A stretch of 64,000 nucleotides of DNA, from assembly GCA_016707705.1 (NCBI GenBank), contig JADJHD010000007.1, positions 1 to 64,000 of the forward strand. The letters run 5' to 3'. Source of the DNA: Bacteroidales bacterium. GTDB lineage: Bacteria; Bacteroidota; Bacteroidia; Bacteroidales; UBA4417. The translations under genes were made by a program, and so were the position numbers. Numbering within the stretch: the stretch's first letter is position 1; each line of letters begins with the position of its first letter. Below the pieces are notes generated by a model. That model had not been told where the DNA came from. It was given only the letters and a program-made list of their open reading frames with translations, and did no database searches. Shown in pieces: positions 54,958 to 64,000 of this stretch.

Positions 54958-55205
54958 AATATGAAAAGTAGGATAGATTTATCAATCTGGTGGGGAGTTG
55001 ATAAACTTAAAACGATTTGGAAGAGATAAAAAACAGTTCATAGAAAGAATCTCAATATTTTAGTTGATAACAAAAGGACCAGTATACTTTCTTTATTTGG
55101 CCATGATAAAAGTAAATGATCTTTTATCAAAAAACTTAACCATTTAACGAACGGTAGGTTTTTAATGATGAAGTGTATGTTTTTTTTATCTAACGGCAAA
55201 TAAAA

Positions 55206-55234
55206 ACAGCTATCCCCTAAGTTAGAATAGCTGT
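55206..55234 (-). terminator. Terminator-like hairpin of intergenic unit 2
   Basis: Eight-base perfect stem ACAGCTAT/ATAGCTGT with a 13-base apex, followed on the minus strand by TTTTATTTG. It is 276 bases from its counterpart and about 250 bases after the stop of the sensor gene. Confidence 0.65.
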
Positions 55235-55481
55235 AATATGAAAAACAGGATGTGCTTGTCACCCTGATCAGCGGTGACCGCAAAAAAAATACTTCCTCAC
55301 TTCAAAAAATTCTTCCTCACGTAATGAAAAGAACGATATGCAAAATTGGGAATCTAATAAAGCGCTGTAATTAGATTTGATAAAATTAATAAAACAGGAC
55401 TATTGAATGCTTGACCATTTAACTAACGGTATACATTTGATGATGAACGCGAAGTTTTTTTTAATTAACGGATCCTAATAG

Positions 55482-58400
55482 TTAAGAAAGTCCTTTGTTT
55501 TCTTTTTCGATAACGGCATCCGGGTTTGGTTGTATTACGACATCATAGCTTGATTGAAAACCAGTATGTCGTTCAGATAAAGAATAGGGTAAATACACTT
55601 TAACCCTTGTACCAGGGGATGCTGTATTAGGTTGAAGCTCACTATACTCCAGGCGGGCATTTAATTTCATTTTTTCATTGAAAAGTCTAAGTCTTTTCTT
55701 TGTCATTTGCATTCCAAGGTGCAGATGACCTCCGCCCTCTTTAGTCGGTTTTTTGCTGCTGTTAACAATTCCAATTCCATTATCTTCAATAGTGAACAAG
55801 AGTATCTTATCATCAATTATTTCTATAGTTATATTGATTATTCCTCCAGTTACAGTAGCAGATAATCCGTGCCAAATAGAGTTTTCCACAAAAGGTTGAA
55901 TAAGCATGCTTGGAATGTAAAACACATCTTCATCAAATTCAGGACTCAATGTGATTGAGTATTCGAATCCGTCCTCCATACGAATCTTTTCTATGTCGAG
56001 ATAATTCCGCAGTCTTTCCAATTCGTCGTCCATACTTATATAAGTTTTATTCACTGCAATAAGATTTTGACGAACTAGTCTGGCAAACTGTGAGAGATAT
56101 GAAATTGCAGGTTTTACCCTTCCCTTCAATAAAAAATTCTGAACAGAACTCAAGGAGTTAAACACAAAATGTGGATTCATCATAGAGTGCAAAGCCCTTT
56201 GCTCCAAAATGATCAACTTATTATTAACCTCCAGTTTTTTCATCTGCAGGTATTTGAATCGTTTCAAACTCAATATTGTAGTCAATGCTAATACAACAAA
56301 GACCATGTACCAGAATACAGGAGTTTCATAAAACATTGGTTTAATTGTGACACGCAAGATAATTGGGGCGCTCCAGTTTGAGTTTGCTCTTCGTACTTTA
56401 AGCTTAAATAGATAATTCCCAGCAGGGAGGTTTTGATATAAAATGCTTGTCTCGATCCCGGAACTATATAACCAAATATTATCGAGACCCTCTAAGGTGT
56501 ATGAGTATGATATTTCTTTTGATAAATAGCTAATGCATCCGAATGTTAATACTATTTTATTTTTACCAGTTACAATTATGGCCGAATCCATATTTTCCAA
56601 ATTTATACCATTGACAACTATTGCCTTAACATAAGGTTTAGGAGGAGGAGTACCATATAAATTAATAGAATCTAAAGGAATTATAGTAAGACCATCACTA
56701 GATGCAATAAAAAGAGAATCATTATCAATTAAGAAATCATTAATTTTCCTAAAAGAAACATTAAATGCCCGCAAGTCTAATTTATTATCAGTTCTAATCT
56801 TTGAAGGGAGGAAACAATAATAGACTGTTGATTGCGAACTGAAATATAATACTGACCTATTTACAATAATTTTTCTTATAACAGAAACCACTGGAGGATC
56901 AAAAAGTTTCGTCAGATTAATGCTAGTATTCTTATTTAAATAAAAAATACTATCTCCATCAATATCAATAAGTTCTCCTTTACTATCACTTAAAGGGAAA
57001 TAATCTTGAAAAATAGAGCCGCGAAACTCTTTCAGTCTAGAATATTCATACTTTTTCCCAAAGCTAATCCAATAGTTATTTGCAGCATTGACAATTAATT
57101 TATTTTCATTGTTGACTAGAATGTTATTGATTCGTTCACCGATGTATATCCTTTCAGTTGGCAAAATTGGATCTAGCAGAGAGGATTTTGTTATCATTGA
57201 TTGATCATACGTATAGAGTAATCGATTTTTGTGATCCAAAATTATTTTTTTTACATTGAAAGGGTATTTTGATGAATTTCTGAAAAAAATGCTTTGTTCA
57301 TCCTGAGAATAACATAAATCTTTTAAAATAAATAACTTATTACTTCGTTCTCCAATATAAAGGCTATTTTTGTCTATTTGTAATATTATATCGTAATACT
57401 TATGTGGCAGATTCAATATAAGCTCTTTAAAAGACCCTCCTTTAAATAAGCAAATCTTGTCACCAAAGGAGCACCAAATGCCATTATTATACCCCTTGTA
57501 CATGGAAACAACTTCACTTCTGATATTATCACCTGAATAGTGAACTTGGTTCAAAATATCATGATTAATCAAATACAGCCCATCAACCATTGAACTAACC
57601 CAAATATTATTTTCATTATCTTGAATTATACCTAAGGCTTTTTCAATATTAAAATGCCTAATGATTTTACCATCTCTCAAACAATACACTCCCTTATCAA
57701 ATGCTGCAATCCATATATTCTTTTCAGTATCCTCAACAATTGTTTTTACTTTTAAATGGTCGAAAGGAAGTGGCAGCTGAAGTTTTCCAAATTTATTACT
57801 ATACTTTATCAAACCATAATTTATAGAGTTTACATAAAGGTTATTATCTAGACTTTGAAAAACACCATAAACACCAGTAGTACTATCTATCGCGGTCCGC
57901 TCTCCATTTAATGTTTTCATCTTAAAGATGCCACAACTAGTCCAAAACAAAAATTCACCAGTCGTGGATTTATTTAAGTGATGAATATACATATACAAGC
58001 AAAAAGTCCAATTCTCAGGCGAGTTTCCATTCAATTGCCCAACATTATATTTTGTCACTTTATTAGCGGTATCCAATAAACATACCTCACCGAAACGGTT
58101 ATAAAAATATATCTTCTCATCCTTATCTTGAAAAAAATCAATATAAAAATCATTACTCTTTAGAGTTTTTAAAAAAGAAGTATTTTTTTCATTGTGAATA
58201 ACTCCATTTAAATAAAAATTCAAGGCTCCATTGATTGCAGAAAACCATATTCTCCCAAATGAATCCTCCTTTATTCTTATTATATCATTACTACTAAGGC
58301 CATCCCTCTTTCTAAAATATTTAAAATTGGTGCCATCATACCTGGATACACCAGCATCAGTAGTAAACCATAGAAACTTATGACTATCCTGATATATCTG

Positions 58401-58526
58401 ATATACGGTATTTGATGGCAAACCCTCGCTCATTGTATAATGGCGGATATAGGGATTCTGCGCTGAAATCCGAATAAACGAACTCAGCGTCATCAAAATG
58501 AATAATATGATCGAGTATCTAATCAA
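55482..58526 (-). CDS. Two-component sensor with periplasmic propeller, Y_Y_Y domain and LytS-type kinase
   Basis: A 1014-residue membrane sensor. A signal peptide (1-22) precedes about 600 residues of two-component-regulator propeller repeats (YQIYQDSHKFLWFTTDAGVS, IRIKEDSFGRIWFS, NIWVSS), then a Y_Y_Y domain (about 650-755, YSYTLEGLDNIWLYS), one membrane helix (about 760-780, WYMVFVVLALTTILSL) and a LytS-type His kinase with the phosphorylation motif MMNPHFVFNSLSSVQ and ATPase boxes IEDNGIGIVNS. It begins within the last eight bases of the LytTR gene, so the pair is coupled. Codon use is AT-richer than in neighbours. Ligand unknown; such sensors in Bacteroidota often respond to glycans. Confidence 0.92.
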   Translation of the reverse strand: MIRYSIILFILMTLSSFIRISAQNPYIRHYTMSEGLPSNTVYQIYQDSHKFLWFTTDAGVSRYDGTNFKYFRKRDGLSSNDIIRIKEDSFGRIWFSAINGALNFYLNGVIHNEKNTSFLKTLKSNDFYIDFFQDKDEKIYFYNRFGEVCLLDTANKVTKYNVGQLNGNSPENWTFCLYMYIHHLNKSTTGEFLFWTSCGIFKMKTLNGERTAIDSTTGVYGVFQSLDNNLYVNSINYGLIKYSNKFGKLQLPLPFDHLKVKTIVEDTEKNIWIAAFDKGVYCLRDGKIIRHFNIEKALGIIQDNENNIWVSSMVDGLYLINHDILNQVHYSGDNIRSEVVSMYKGYNNGIWCSFGDKICLFKGGSFKELILNLPHKYYDIILQIDKNSLYIGERSNKLFILKDLCYSQDEQSIFFRNSSKYPFNVKKIILDHKNRLLYTYDQSMITKSSLLDPILPTERIYIGERINNILVNNENKLIVNAANNYWISFGKKYEYSRLKEFRGSIFQDYFPLSDSKGELIDIDGDSIFYLNKNTSINLTKLFDPPVVSVIRKIIVNRSVLYFSSQSTVYYCFLPSKIRTDNKLDLRAFNVSFRKINDFLIDNDSLFIASSDGLTIIPLDSINLYGTPPPKPYVKAIVVNGINLENMDSAIIVTGKNKIVLTFGCISYLSKEISYSYTLEGLDNIWLYSSGIETSILYQNLPAGNYLFKLKVRRANSNWSAPIILRVTIKPMFYETPVFWYMVFVVLALTTILSLKRFKYLQMKKLEVNNKLIILEQRALHSMMNPHFVFNSLSSVQNFLLKGRVKPAISYLSQFARLVRQNLIAVNKTYISMDDELERLRNYLDIEKIRMEDGFEYSITLSPEFDEDVFYIPSMLIQPFVENSIWHGLSATVTGGIINITIEIIDDKILLFTIEDNGIGIVNSSKKPTKEGGGHLHLGMQMTKKRLRLFNEKMKLNARLEYSELQPNTASPGTRVKVYLPYSLSERHTGFQSSYDVVIQPNPDAVIEKENKGLS

Positions 58527-59313
58527 GAGAAAAAGAATAACCTTTAACCCAGGAACGGAAATCCATAAACTTTCTTCGAGATATACTTAAACGTGTTCCA
58601 TCCTTTAGCACGGCAAAGAAGCCTTCATAACTGGAAAAACCATTTAGATAATTCACATTCATCAATAAAGACTTATGAATTCTGAAAAACGAATCATTGT
58701 CGATTATTTTCTCAAATTCCCCTATATTCCTAGTAGCTAACAACCTAGTCTCATCAGCTAAATAAATTCTGGTGTAATTGCCTTCAGCTTCAAAATATTT
58801 TACGTTCCTGACATCAATGACGGTAAACCCATATTGCTCTGGTATAGTTAACCGAATGATCTTAGTTGGCCTTTTAATAAGTTGATTCTGTAAATTAACC
58901 AAAGATTCAAAATACACATTTCTCATCTCTATGTTTCTGTTCCTCATCCCGTGGTAAGCTATTGCTTTATTGACAGCGGAAATAAGATCAAATGGGCTGA
59001 TGGGTTTTAACAAGTATTCTATTGCATTTGCTTTTAATGCCCGCAAAGCATGCTCATTATAGGCAGTAATAAAAATCAAGCCATAATCATCTTTCTTAAT
59101 GGTTTCCAAAAACTGAAAACCATCTTCATTGGGCATCATAATGTCCAGAAAGATAAAATCTACAGAATACTTTTTTATGAGCCGACGCCCCTCTTCAGCA
59201 TTTCCGGCTGATCCAACCACATCTATCTGCGGACAATGATTTCTTATGAGATTGACAATGTTGTGCCTGATACTGGTCTCATCATCAATAACAATTGCAT
59301 TAAACCTCTCCAT
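58519..59313 (-). CDS. LytTR family response regulator
   Basis: A 264-residue regulator with a receiver domain (about 5-125; phospho-Asp in FIFLDIMMPNEDGF, conserved Lys in YLLKPISPFD) and a C-terminal LytTR DNA-binding domain (about 160-260, VKYFEAEGNYTRIYLAD, RIHKSLLMNVNYL). It is the partner of the LytS-type sensor that follows with an eight-base overlap. Targets are unknown. Confidence 0.94.
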   Translation of the reverse strand: MERFNAIVIDDETSIRHNIVNLIRNHCPQIDVVGSAGNAEEGRRLIKKYSVDFIFLDIMMPNEDGFQFLETIKKDDYGLIFITAYNEHALRALKANAIEYLLKPISPFDLISAVNKAIAYHGMRNRNIEMRNVYFESLVNLQNQLIKRPTKIIRLTIPEQYGFTVIDVRNVKYFEAEGNYTRIYLADETRLLATRNIGEFEKIIDNDSFFRIHKSLLMNVNYLNGFSSYEGFFAVLKDGTRLSISRRKFMDFRSWVKGYSFSLD

Positions 59314-59359
59314 GACATTAGATTTTAATAAAATGTATTTAATATTTGAATTATAGTCT

Positions 59360-59367
59360 CAAAGATA
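59360..59367 (-). promoter_or_regulatory. -7 box of the LytTR/LytS operon
   Basis: The minus strand reads TATCTTTG, 46 bases before the ATG at 59313. Confidence 0.45.
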
Positions 59368-59450
59368 ACCAGAAACAAGCAAAAAGCAATAGCAACTGTA
59401 AAATATTTAGTTTTCAGGTATGAAACCCAATAGGAGAAAGAAAAGAGTCG

Positions 59451-59523
59451 AGCCACTCAGGGGACTCGAACCCCCGACCCGCGCATTACGAATGCGCTGC
59501 TCTACCAACTGAGCTAAAGTGGC
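59451..59523 (-). tRNA. tRNA-Thr (anticodon CGT)
   Basis: A 73-base cloverleaf on the minus strand with acceptor GCCACTT/GAGTGGC, D-arm TAGCTCAGTTGGTAGAGCA, anticodon arm GCGCA-TTCGTAA-TGCGC and T-arm GGGGGTTCGAGTCCCC. The anticodon CGT reads ACG (Thr). No CCA is encoded. It follows tRNA-Pro by 45 bases, probably in one transcript. Confidence 0.96.
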
Positions 59524-59568
59524 AGTAAATATGCTTACAAAATAAAAAAGAGCGGTATGAAATCCTGG

Positions 59569-59643
<75 letters not shown>

Positions 59644-59715
59644 ATTTATATCACAACCAACTTCTTGACTTCAGGTATTAAATAATAAGCTAAGAATGAC
59701 TTGATAAGAACGACA

Positions 59716-59723
59716 CAAAAGTA
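59716..59723 (-). promoter_or_regulatory. Possible -7 box of the tRNA-Pro/tRNA-Thr unit
   Basis: The minus strand reads TACTTTTG about 74 bases before the 5' end of tRNA-Pro. Confidence 0.35.
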
Positions 59724-60094
59724 ATAAAAAAGGATTCTAATCTTTATAGGAAATCTGATTTCTTTATTTTTGCTTCTTCCTTGTACCCTATCCTTACTCT
59801 GCAATTCCTTCTGTACCTCTAACTTCATACGTGCCATCTTAACTGTACTACTTAGCCATAATGATAATTTCATGCAATATTGGTACAAACACTTTCAAAA
59901 TGGGACACAATTCAAAATAGATATATTGATTAAATTTCACATATTGTTGTTTATGTGCATTTTACACTATTAGGCATAAAATTTGAGATTGTGTTTATAC
60001 GTAGACAAATTATAGTCATCCATTTGATTCATGACAATAATTGCCTACTAAAACTTGCCACTTCTGACATTAAAAAGTAAATTCAACAGAAATC
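59724..60094. other. Gene-free AT-rich region between tRNAs and the sugar transferase
   Basis: Short frames on both strands lack good starts, domains or codon bias. Apart from an isolated TATTTTTG (59767-59774, +) nothing is recognised. Confidence 0.4.
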
Positions 60095-61501
60095 ATGATT
60101 CGAGAAGATGAACGTATTAAATCATCAATGTTTGGGATCTACACGATTATCCTGACTTTGGTTACGTTCATCAGTGCCTTCAAGATTGCTCAGTACTTTT
60201 TCAACCCGGGAATAGCATATTCCACTGAGTATCTCGCCCTCCTTCTTATGCTTCTTCCAATTTGGTTCTTTGGGTTGTCAAGAACCGCTCTGCTTAGAAT
60301 TTATCAAGTCAATCATTATGCAATCCTCTTCAAACAGAGCATAATGTTTACTATAATTGGTGTAGGAATATTATTTGCATTGACTAATTTGTTCAACCTT
60401 TCCAATATCTCGAGAGAAGTAATTATTGTATTTGGCATTCTTAATCAATCAACATTATTTGCATCATATATTATTGCTAATCAATACTATATGCATCAAA
60501 GAAAGAAAGGCCACAACCTCACTAATATAATTATCATAGCTGGTGATGAAAACGAACGTTTCATAAACAACATTATTAAACATAAGGAATGGGGATACCG
60601 AATCGTAATGATTATCTCTGATTCCCAGCATATCGCTTCAACTTTTAGCAGCATTATCGAGGTTAGAAAAGAATCCTTTAGAATTCCTGATATCATCAAA
60701 TCTGAAATCGTTGATGAAGTTTTCTATTGCAAGGGAAAGTTCAATGAAGATGAGGTACAAGGTATTGTTCATGCATGCGAAGAAGTTGGAGTTGCATTCC
60801 GCCTCTATTCACAATTATTGTCATATTCATCAGCTAAACCTGAACTTAATCATTTTGATGGGGTTCCCTTCATAACCTATAAAAATACACCATCAAATCA
60901 ATATGCATTAAGCTGGAAGTATATGCTTGATTTCATAATCTCCTGTGCTGTCATAATACTTTGGATGCCTCTGCTTGCAATTATTGCAATCTTAATTAAA
61001 ACTACATCAAAAGGACCAATCATATTTAAACAGAAAAGGGTTGGTCTGCATGGGCGTGAATTTTATATCTATAAGTTCAGAACGATGATGGAGGATGCTG
61101 AAAAGATGCAGATGAAGATTATGGACCAGAATGAAATGAGCGGACCAGTATTCAAGATTAAAAATGATCCAAGAATTACCAGAATTGGCAAGTATCTTAG
61201 AAAAACCAGTCTGGATGAATTGCCTCAATTCTTCAATGTGCTCAAAGGCGATATGTCACTTGTCGGTCCCAGACCACCTATCATGAGTGAAGTAAAGCAA
61301 TATAAACCCTGGCAATTGAGAAGATTGTCAATGAGACCTGGAATAACCTGCATTTGGCAGACCATGCCAAAACGCAATAGCATCTCATTTGAAGATTGGA
61401 TGAAAATGGATCTGCAGTACATAGACAACTGGTCCCTTGAAAAAGACTTATTATTGACAGTCAAAACAATACGTACTGTTTTTCTTGGAAGTGGGCAATA
61501 G
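60095..61501 (+). CDS. Polyprenyl glycosylphosphotransferase (exopolysaccharide initiating sugar transferase)
   Basis: A 468-residue enzyme that transfers a sugar-1-phosphate to undecaprenyl phosphate to start a surface polysaccharide. About four membrane helices (15-120) and a CoA-binding-like fold (about 140-250) precede a fifth helix (about 275-300, MLDFIISCAVIILWMPLLAI) and the bacterial sugar transferase domain (about 305-465: GPIIFKQKRVGLHGREFYIY, KFRTMMEDAEKMQ, KYLRKTSLDELPQFFNVLKG, MSLVGPRPPI, RPGITCIWQ). It may open a polysaccharide cluster beyond this window, though the next gene is a secreted beta-helix protein. Confidence 0.93.
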   Translation: MIREDERIKSSMFGIYTIILTLVTFISAFKIAQYFFNPGIAYSTEYLALLLMLLPIWFFGLSRTALLRIYQVNHYAILFKQSIMFTIIGVGILFALTNLFNLSNISREVIIVFGILNQSTLFASYIIANQYYMHQRKKGHNLTNIIIIAGDENERFINNIIKHKEWGYRIVMIISDSQHIASTFSSIIEVRKESFRIPDIIKSEIVDEVFYCKGKFNEDEVQGIVHACEEVGVAFRLYSQLLSYSSAKPELNHFDGVPFITYKNTPSNQYALSWKYMLDFIISCAVIILWMPLLAIIAILIKTTSKGPIIFKQKRVGLHGREFYIYKFRTMMEDAEKMQMKIMDQNEMSGPVFKIKNDPRITRIGKYLRKTSLDELPQFFNVLKGDMSLVGPRPPIMSEVKQYKPWQLRRLSMRPGITCIWQTMPKRNSISFEDWMKMDLQYIDNWSLEKDLLLTVKTIRTVFLGSGQ

Positions 61502-61826
61502 GTTTTAGTCCCGTTCTGCAACTTTCAACATAAACTACCAGTAAATCTAATCATAATCTAATTTTTGTCTATTTCACTATTGTTTGTGATATCCGTCGTC
61601 ACTTATTAACATTATCGGGTGACTTTTCAACATTGCCGCATTAAACTCATTGTAAAATAATTAAGTTACCACACCTACCTTTATAACATAACAATTATAA
61701 TTAACTTATAGTTAAGTAATTATTCCTATATTCTTTATATCATTTCTCAATGGTACCTCCATGTACCCCTTGGAGACTAGCAAGTTTTTCAAATGTATAG
61801 CTACTAATAATTTGAAGCTTAATCAT

Positions 61827-61834
61827 TAGTTTTG
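61827..61834 (+). promoter_or_regulatory. -7 box before the small membrane peptide frame
   Basis: TAGTTTTG (TAnnTTTG) lies eight bases before the ATG at 61842, close enough for a nearly leaderless message. Confidence 0.35.
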
Positions 61835-61841
61835 TATCGAA

Positions 61842-61964
61842 ATGAATAAATTGATGCCAAACGAGGTACTTGCTTCCGATTCTTTGAATCTAAAGTTATC
61901 TTTTAGGTTTATAGCTCTGACATTGAGCTTATTATTGATGTACATCAGCCTCATTTGTGGCTAA
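61842..61964 (+). CDS. Candidate 40-residue small membrane peptide
   Basis: The frame encodes MNKLMPNEVLASDSL followed by a hydrophobic stretch (RFIALTLSLLLMYISLICG) that would span the membrane once. A promoter box sits just before it and a hairpin with T-rich flank just after. Homology is not recognised and chance is possible in AT-rich DNA, so this is tentative. Confidence 0.3.
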   Translation: MNKLMPNEVLASDSLNLKLSFRFIALTLSLLLMYISLICG

Positions 61965-61973
61965 AAGCGGTGG

Positions 61974-62002
61974 AAAACACCTTCTTAGTGTTTTGTGTTT
62001 TC
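61974..62002 (+). terminator. Possible terminator after the small peptide frame
   Basis: AAAACAC-CTTCTTA-GTGTTTT is a perfect seven-base stem followed by GTGTTTTC. The stem is AT-rich, so a weak terminator at best. Confidence 0.35.
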
Positions 62003-62171
62003 AGGGAATGAATAGTTCATTTTCTGAAGTTGGTTAGTATAGTGTATAGAATGGAGATTAGTTTCGAATAGCTCAGATGTTCATTTCAGACTTTTCCAAG
62101 GATAACTTGAAATCTCAAATTTGTCCGTGGATTAAAATTCTAAAGTAAACTTGAACAACCTAAACCCAGCT

Positions 62172-64000
62172 ATGAGAACTCCCCTTTCTTCCAAAACTTA
62201 TCACACATCAAACCACAAAAGAAATCTTCCAACCCAATTGGACAATATATTAAACTTTTCTCGACTGCTCAAGAATTTAAGGCTTCACAGCCTGGTCTTA
62301 AGCATGCTGTTGCTCTTCATAGCTATTGGTTCCCTGAATTCGTATGCAACGAAGTATTTTCTTTCGCCTACTGGAAATGATAGTAATCCCGGAACTATAA
62401 GCCTCCCATTTGCTACTCTTAATAAAGCCTGGACTATTGTTGCTGCAGGAGATACCATATACATGAGGGGTGGAACCTATGCATTTAATACCGAACAGCA
62501 ACTCATCAATAAAAATGGAACTGCTGCGCTAACCATCAAAGTGTGGAACTATCCGAATGAGGTCCCAGTAATTACTAAAGGTAATATAACATCATGGATT
62601 TATTACACAGGTATCCTGGTAATGGGAGATTACATTCATATTAAGGGCCTTGAAATCACTGGATGGAAGCAGATGACATCTGACCACCTTTATTATGGCA
62701 TAATCGCTGAAAGTGTTCAAAATTGCACTTTCGAACGATTAAACATCCATCATAATGGCTTTGGTTTTGTAATTGGGGATTGGACAACACACCTTTCAAC
62801 CAATAACTATATTATAAATTGTGACCTTCACCATAATTCAGACCCCTTGTCTGCCTTTAATACCAATACGCCTTGGGGTGGTGCTGATGGACTGAGGATC
62901 AGTACTTCTGACCCTAATGCAAACCACTATATAATTGGGACAAGACTTTGGTGGAATTCCGACGATGGAGTTGACCTATATAATAATGCAGGGTATGTCA
63001 CTTTTGAGAAGTGCTGGGCCTGGACAAATGGCTACCAGCCTGGAGTTTCAGTCGGAAGTCCGGATATTTTAGCTACTGGTGGAAATGGCATAGGGTTCAA
63101 GTTGGGGCCCACAATTGAAAACTATACCACACTTAAAAAGAGGATACTCAAGAATTGCATAACTTACAGCAATAGAAGCATTGGATTTGATCAAAACCTT
63201 GCCAAATGTATTGTTGAATTGAACAACAATACTGCATACTATAATAGCAGAGGTTTTAACTTCAATCAGGTTCTTGAACTGCATATTCCCCATATTTCAA
63301 AGAATAATATTTCATATGCCAATACTTATAGCTCGGCCCCTATCGGACAATTCAGTCCCGAATCAATTGTAGACCATTGCTCTTTTATCAATAGCGGCTG
63401 GCAATGCACTGCCAATCCATCATTTACCGTCAATGATGCTGATTTTCAATCAGTAAATTCCACTGGAATAGATGGACCCCGAGCATCTGATGGTAGCTTA
63501 CCAGAAATAGCATTCCTGCATTTGGTTTCCAATTCAGATATGGTTGACGCCGGCATAAATGTAAATATCCCATATTATGGCAGTGCACCAGACCTTGGAG
63601 CTTTTGAATACAATAGCAGCAGCAGCAACCTCGCCCCTCAAATTCTGAATCAAAGTTTTCAAATCAATGAAAATTCTCTGAATGGTACTGTCGTCGGAAC
63701 TGTGGTTGCGTCGGACCCAAATGCAGGACAAACCTTGACATATTCTATTCTGTCCGGGAATACAAACAGTGCATTTTCAATCAATGCCAGCACAGGTGTT
63801 CTAAGCGTTTCAAATTCTGCGGCATTGAATTACGAAACAATTACTACATTCTCTCTGGTTGTTAAAGTTCAGGATAATGGCACAGTTTCACTGAGCAACC
63901 AAGCAACAGCAACAATCAATGTTAATAATCTCAACGAAGCTCCAATCATCAATAGTCAAACATTCGCAGTTAACGAAAACAGTGCAGTTGGGACAACAAT
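62172..64000 (+). CDS. Secreted beta-helix protein with cadherin repeats, 3'-partial
   Basis: The frame opens at ATG 62172 and runs off the window end (609 residues visible). A 40-residue leader precedes a hydrophobic segment (LVLSMLLLFIAIGSLNSYA), so the signal peptide has an extended N-region, or translation starts later at the ATG in that segment. About 65-470 is a right-handed beta-helix of the pectate lyase/DUF1565 type (KYFLSPTGNDSNPGT, GDTIYMRGGTY, HIKGLEITGW). From about 495 cadherin-type repeats begin (FQINENSLNGTVVGTVVASD, FSINASTGVLSVS, NEAPIINSQTFAVNENSA). It is a secreted polysaccharide-active or adhesive protein, probably with a T9SS sorting domain further on. Confidence 0.85.
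   Translation, partial: MRTPLSSKTYHTSNHKRNLPTQLDNILNFSRLLKNLRLHSLVLSMLLLFIAIGSLNSYATKYFLSPTGNDSNPGTISLPFATLNKAWTIVAAGDTIYMRGGTYAFNTEQQLINKNGTAALTIKVWNYPNEVPVITKGNITSWIYYTGILVMGDYIHIKGLEITGWKQMTSDHLYYGIIAESVQNCTFERLNIHHNGFGFVIGDWTTHLSTNNYIINCDLHHNSDPLSAFNTNTPWGGADGLRISTSDPNANHYIIGTRLWWNSDDGVDLYNNAGYVTFEKCWAWTNGYQPGVSVGSPDILATGGNGIGFKLGPTIENYTTLKKRILKNCITYSNRSIGFDQNLAKCIVELNNNTAYYNSRGFNFNQVLELHIPHISKNNISYANTYSSAPIGQFSPESIVDHCSFINSGWQCTANPSFTVNDADFQSVNSTGIDGPRASDGSLPEIAFLHLVSNSDMVDAGINVNIPYYGSAPDLGAFEYNSSSSNLAPQILNQSFQINENSLNGTVVGTVVASDPNAGQTLTYSILSGNTNSAFSINASTGVLSVSNSAALNYETITTFSLVVKVQDNGTVSLSNQATATINVNNLNEAPIINSQTFAVNENSAVGTT

Larger units (their letters stand above)
54915..55471 (-). repeat. 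Two diverged tandem copies of a 276-bp intergenic element with terminator-like hairpins
   Basis: Two units of about 276 bases lie head to tail. Conserved parts, on the minus strand, are CCGTTnGTTAAATGG with an adjoining A-run segment (55139-55196 and 55414-55471) and CATATT followed by a hairpin (54929-54957, stem GCGGCTA; 55206-55234, stem ACAGCTAT), each hairpin followed by a T-rich run. The middle parts have diverged. Unit 2 also has a stem GTCACC/GGTGAC at 55258-55278. Open frames in them are short and not conserved between copies, so RNA rather than protein is the more likely product. Confidence 0.7.
61502..62171. other. Long intergenic region with one candidate small gene
   Basis: 670 bases of AT-rich sequence between the sugar transferase and the beta-helix gene. 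The only gene-like item is the 40-codon frame at 61842-61964 with its own promoter box and a hairpin after it (separate entries). Confidence 0.45.

Noticed and set aside
54803..55283. Two minus-strand frames of 60 and 81 codons in the intergenic repeats
   Set aside because: Their weak likeness to each other follows from the DNA duplication, they lie at different places in the units, and neither has a convincing start.

Overview
The window looks like a chromosomal segment of an environmental, probably anaerobic or facultative, member of the Bacteroidota. The signs are a type B T9SS C-terminal sorting domain (4559-7852), many TAnnTTTG -7 promoter boxes, a Y_Y_Y/LytS sensor with a LytTR regulator, DUF6132, SusD-free glycan enzymes (GH3, GH29, beta-helix proteins) and 2-oxoacid:ferredoxin oxidoreductase. 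No rRNA, phage, plasmid origin or CRISPR array is visible.

Layout. 1-16 kb is a glycan and surface region on the + strand: a frameshifted beta-helix protein, a GH3 beta-glucosidase, tatC (minus), a PKD/T9SS surface protein, a NagX-like acyltransferase, a seven-PAS hybrid kinase overlapping an alpha-L-fucosidase gene, an SDR and a CvfB-like S1 protein. 16.9-23.2 kb is a seven-gene minus-strand sulfur operon: a Tat-exported molybdopterin oxidoreductase, a four-cluster ferredoxin, an NrfD/PsrC membrane subunit, two half-size YeeE/YedE (TsuA-like) proteins, and two membrane-anchored rhodanese-fold proteins that lack the catalytic Cys and end in Gly-Gly-Gly-Cys. 23.7-25.7 kb is a repeat-rich S74 (tail-fibre chaperone) surface protein. 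25.9-31.6 kb is a redox region: a Rieske protein, DUF6132, thioredoxin, a thioredoxin-like protein, OsmC, a stand-alone IS1595-type zinc ribbon and a cytochrome b fused to a 12-haem cytochrome c domain. 31.6-36.1 kb reads queA-mobA-tauE-[membrane/NTPase fusion] on the minus strand. 40.0-44.0 kb is a second sulfur operon (double-rhodanese lipoprotein, OprP-type porin, periplasmic sulfurtransferase) divergent from a Crp/Fnr regulator. 45-54.8 kb is housekeeping (pssA, lptB, korAB, a ferredoxin, an EamA transporter, glnA, meaB). 54.9-62 kb holds duplicated intergenic hairpin elements, a LytS/LytTR two-component system, tRNA-Pro, tRNA-Thr and a sugar transferase. The window ends inside a secreted beta-helix/cadherin protein.

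How the parts fit. MobA supplies bis-MGD cofactor and TatC exports the folded molybdoenzyme. The PsrABC-like complex, YeeE/YedE pair, several rhodaneses, OsmC, thioredoxins and TauE all point to handling of sulfane sulfur (thiosulfate, polysulfide or tetrathionate). The most novel candidates are the GGGC-tailed inactive rhodaneses, which resemble the swinging-arm idea of SoxY on a different fold, and the cytochrome b/dodecahaem fusion that could form an unusual bc-type complex with the nearby Rieske protein. Functional claims are inferences from motifs and gene neighbourhood; no database search was possible.
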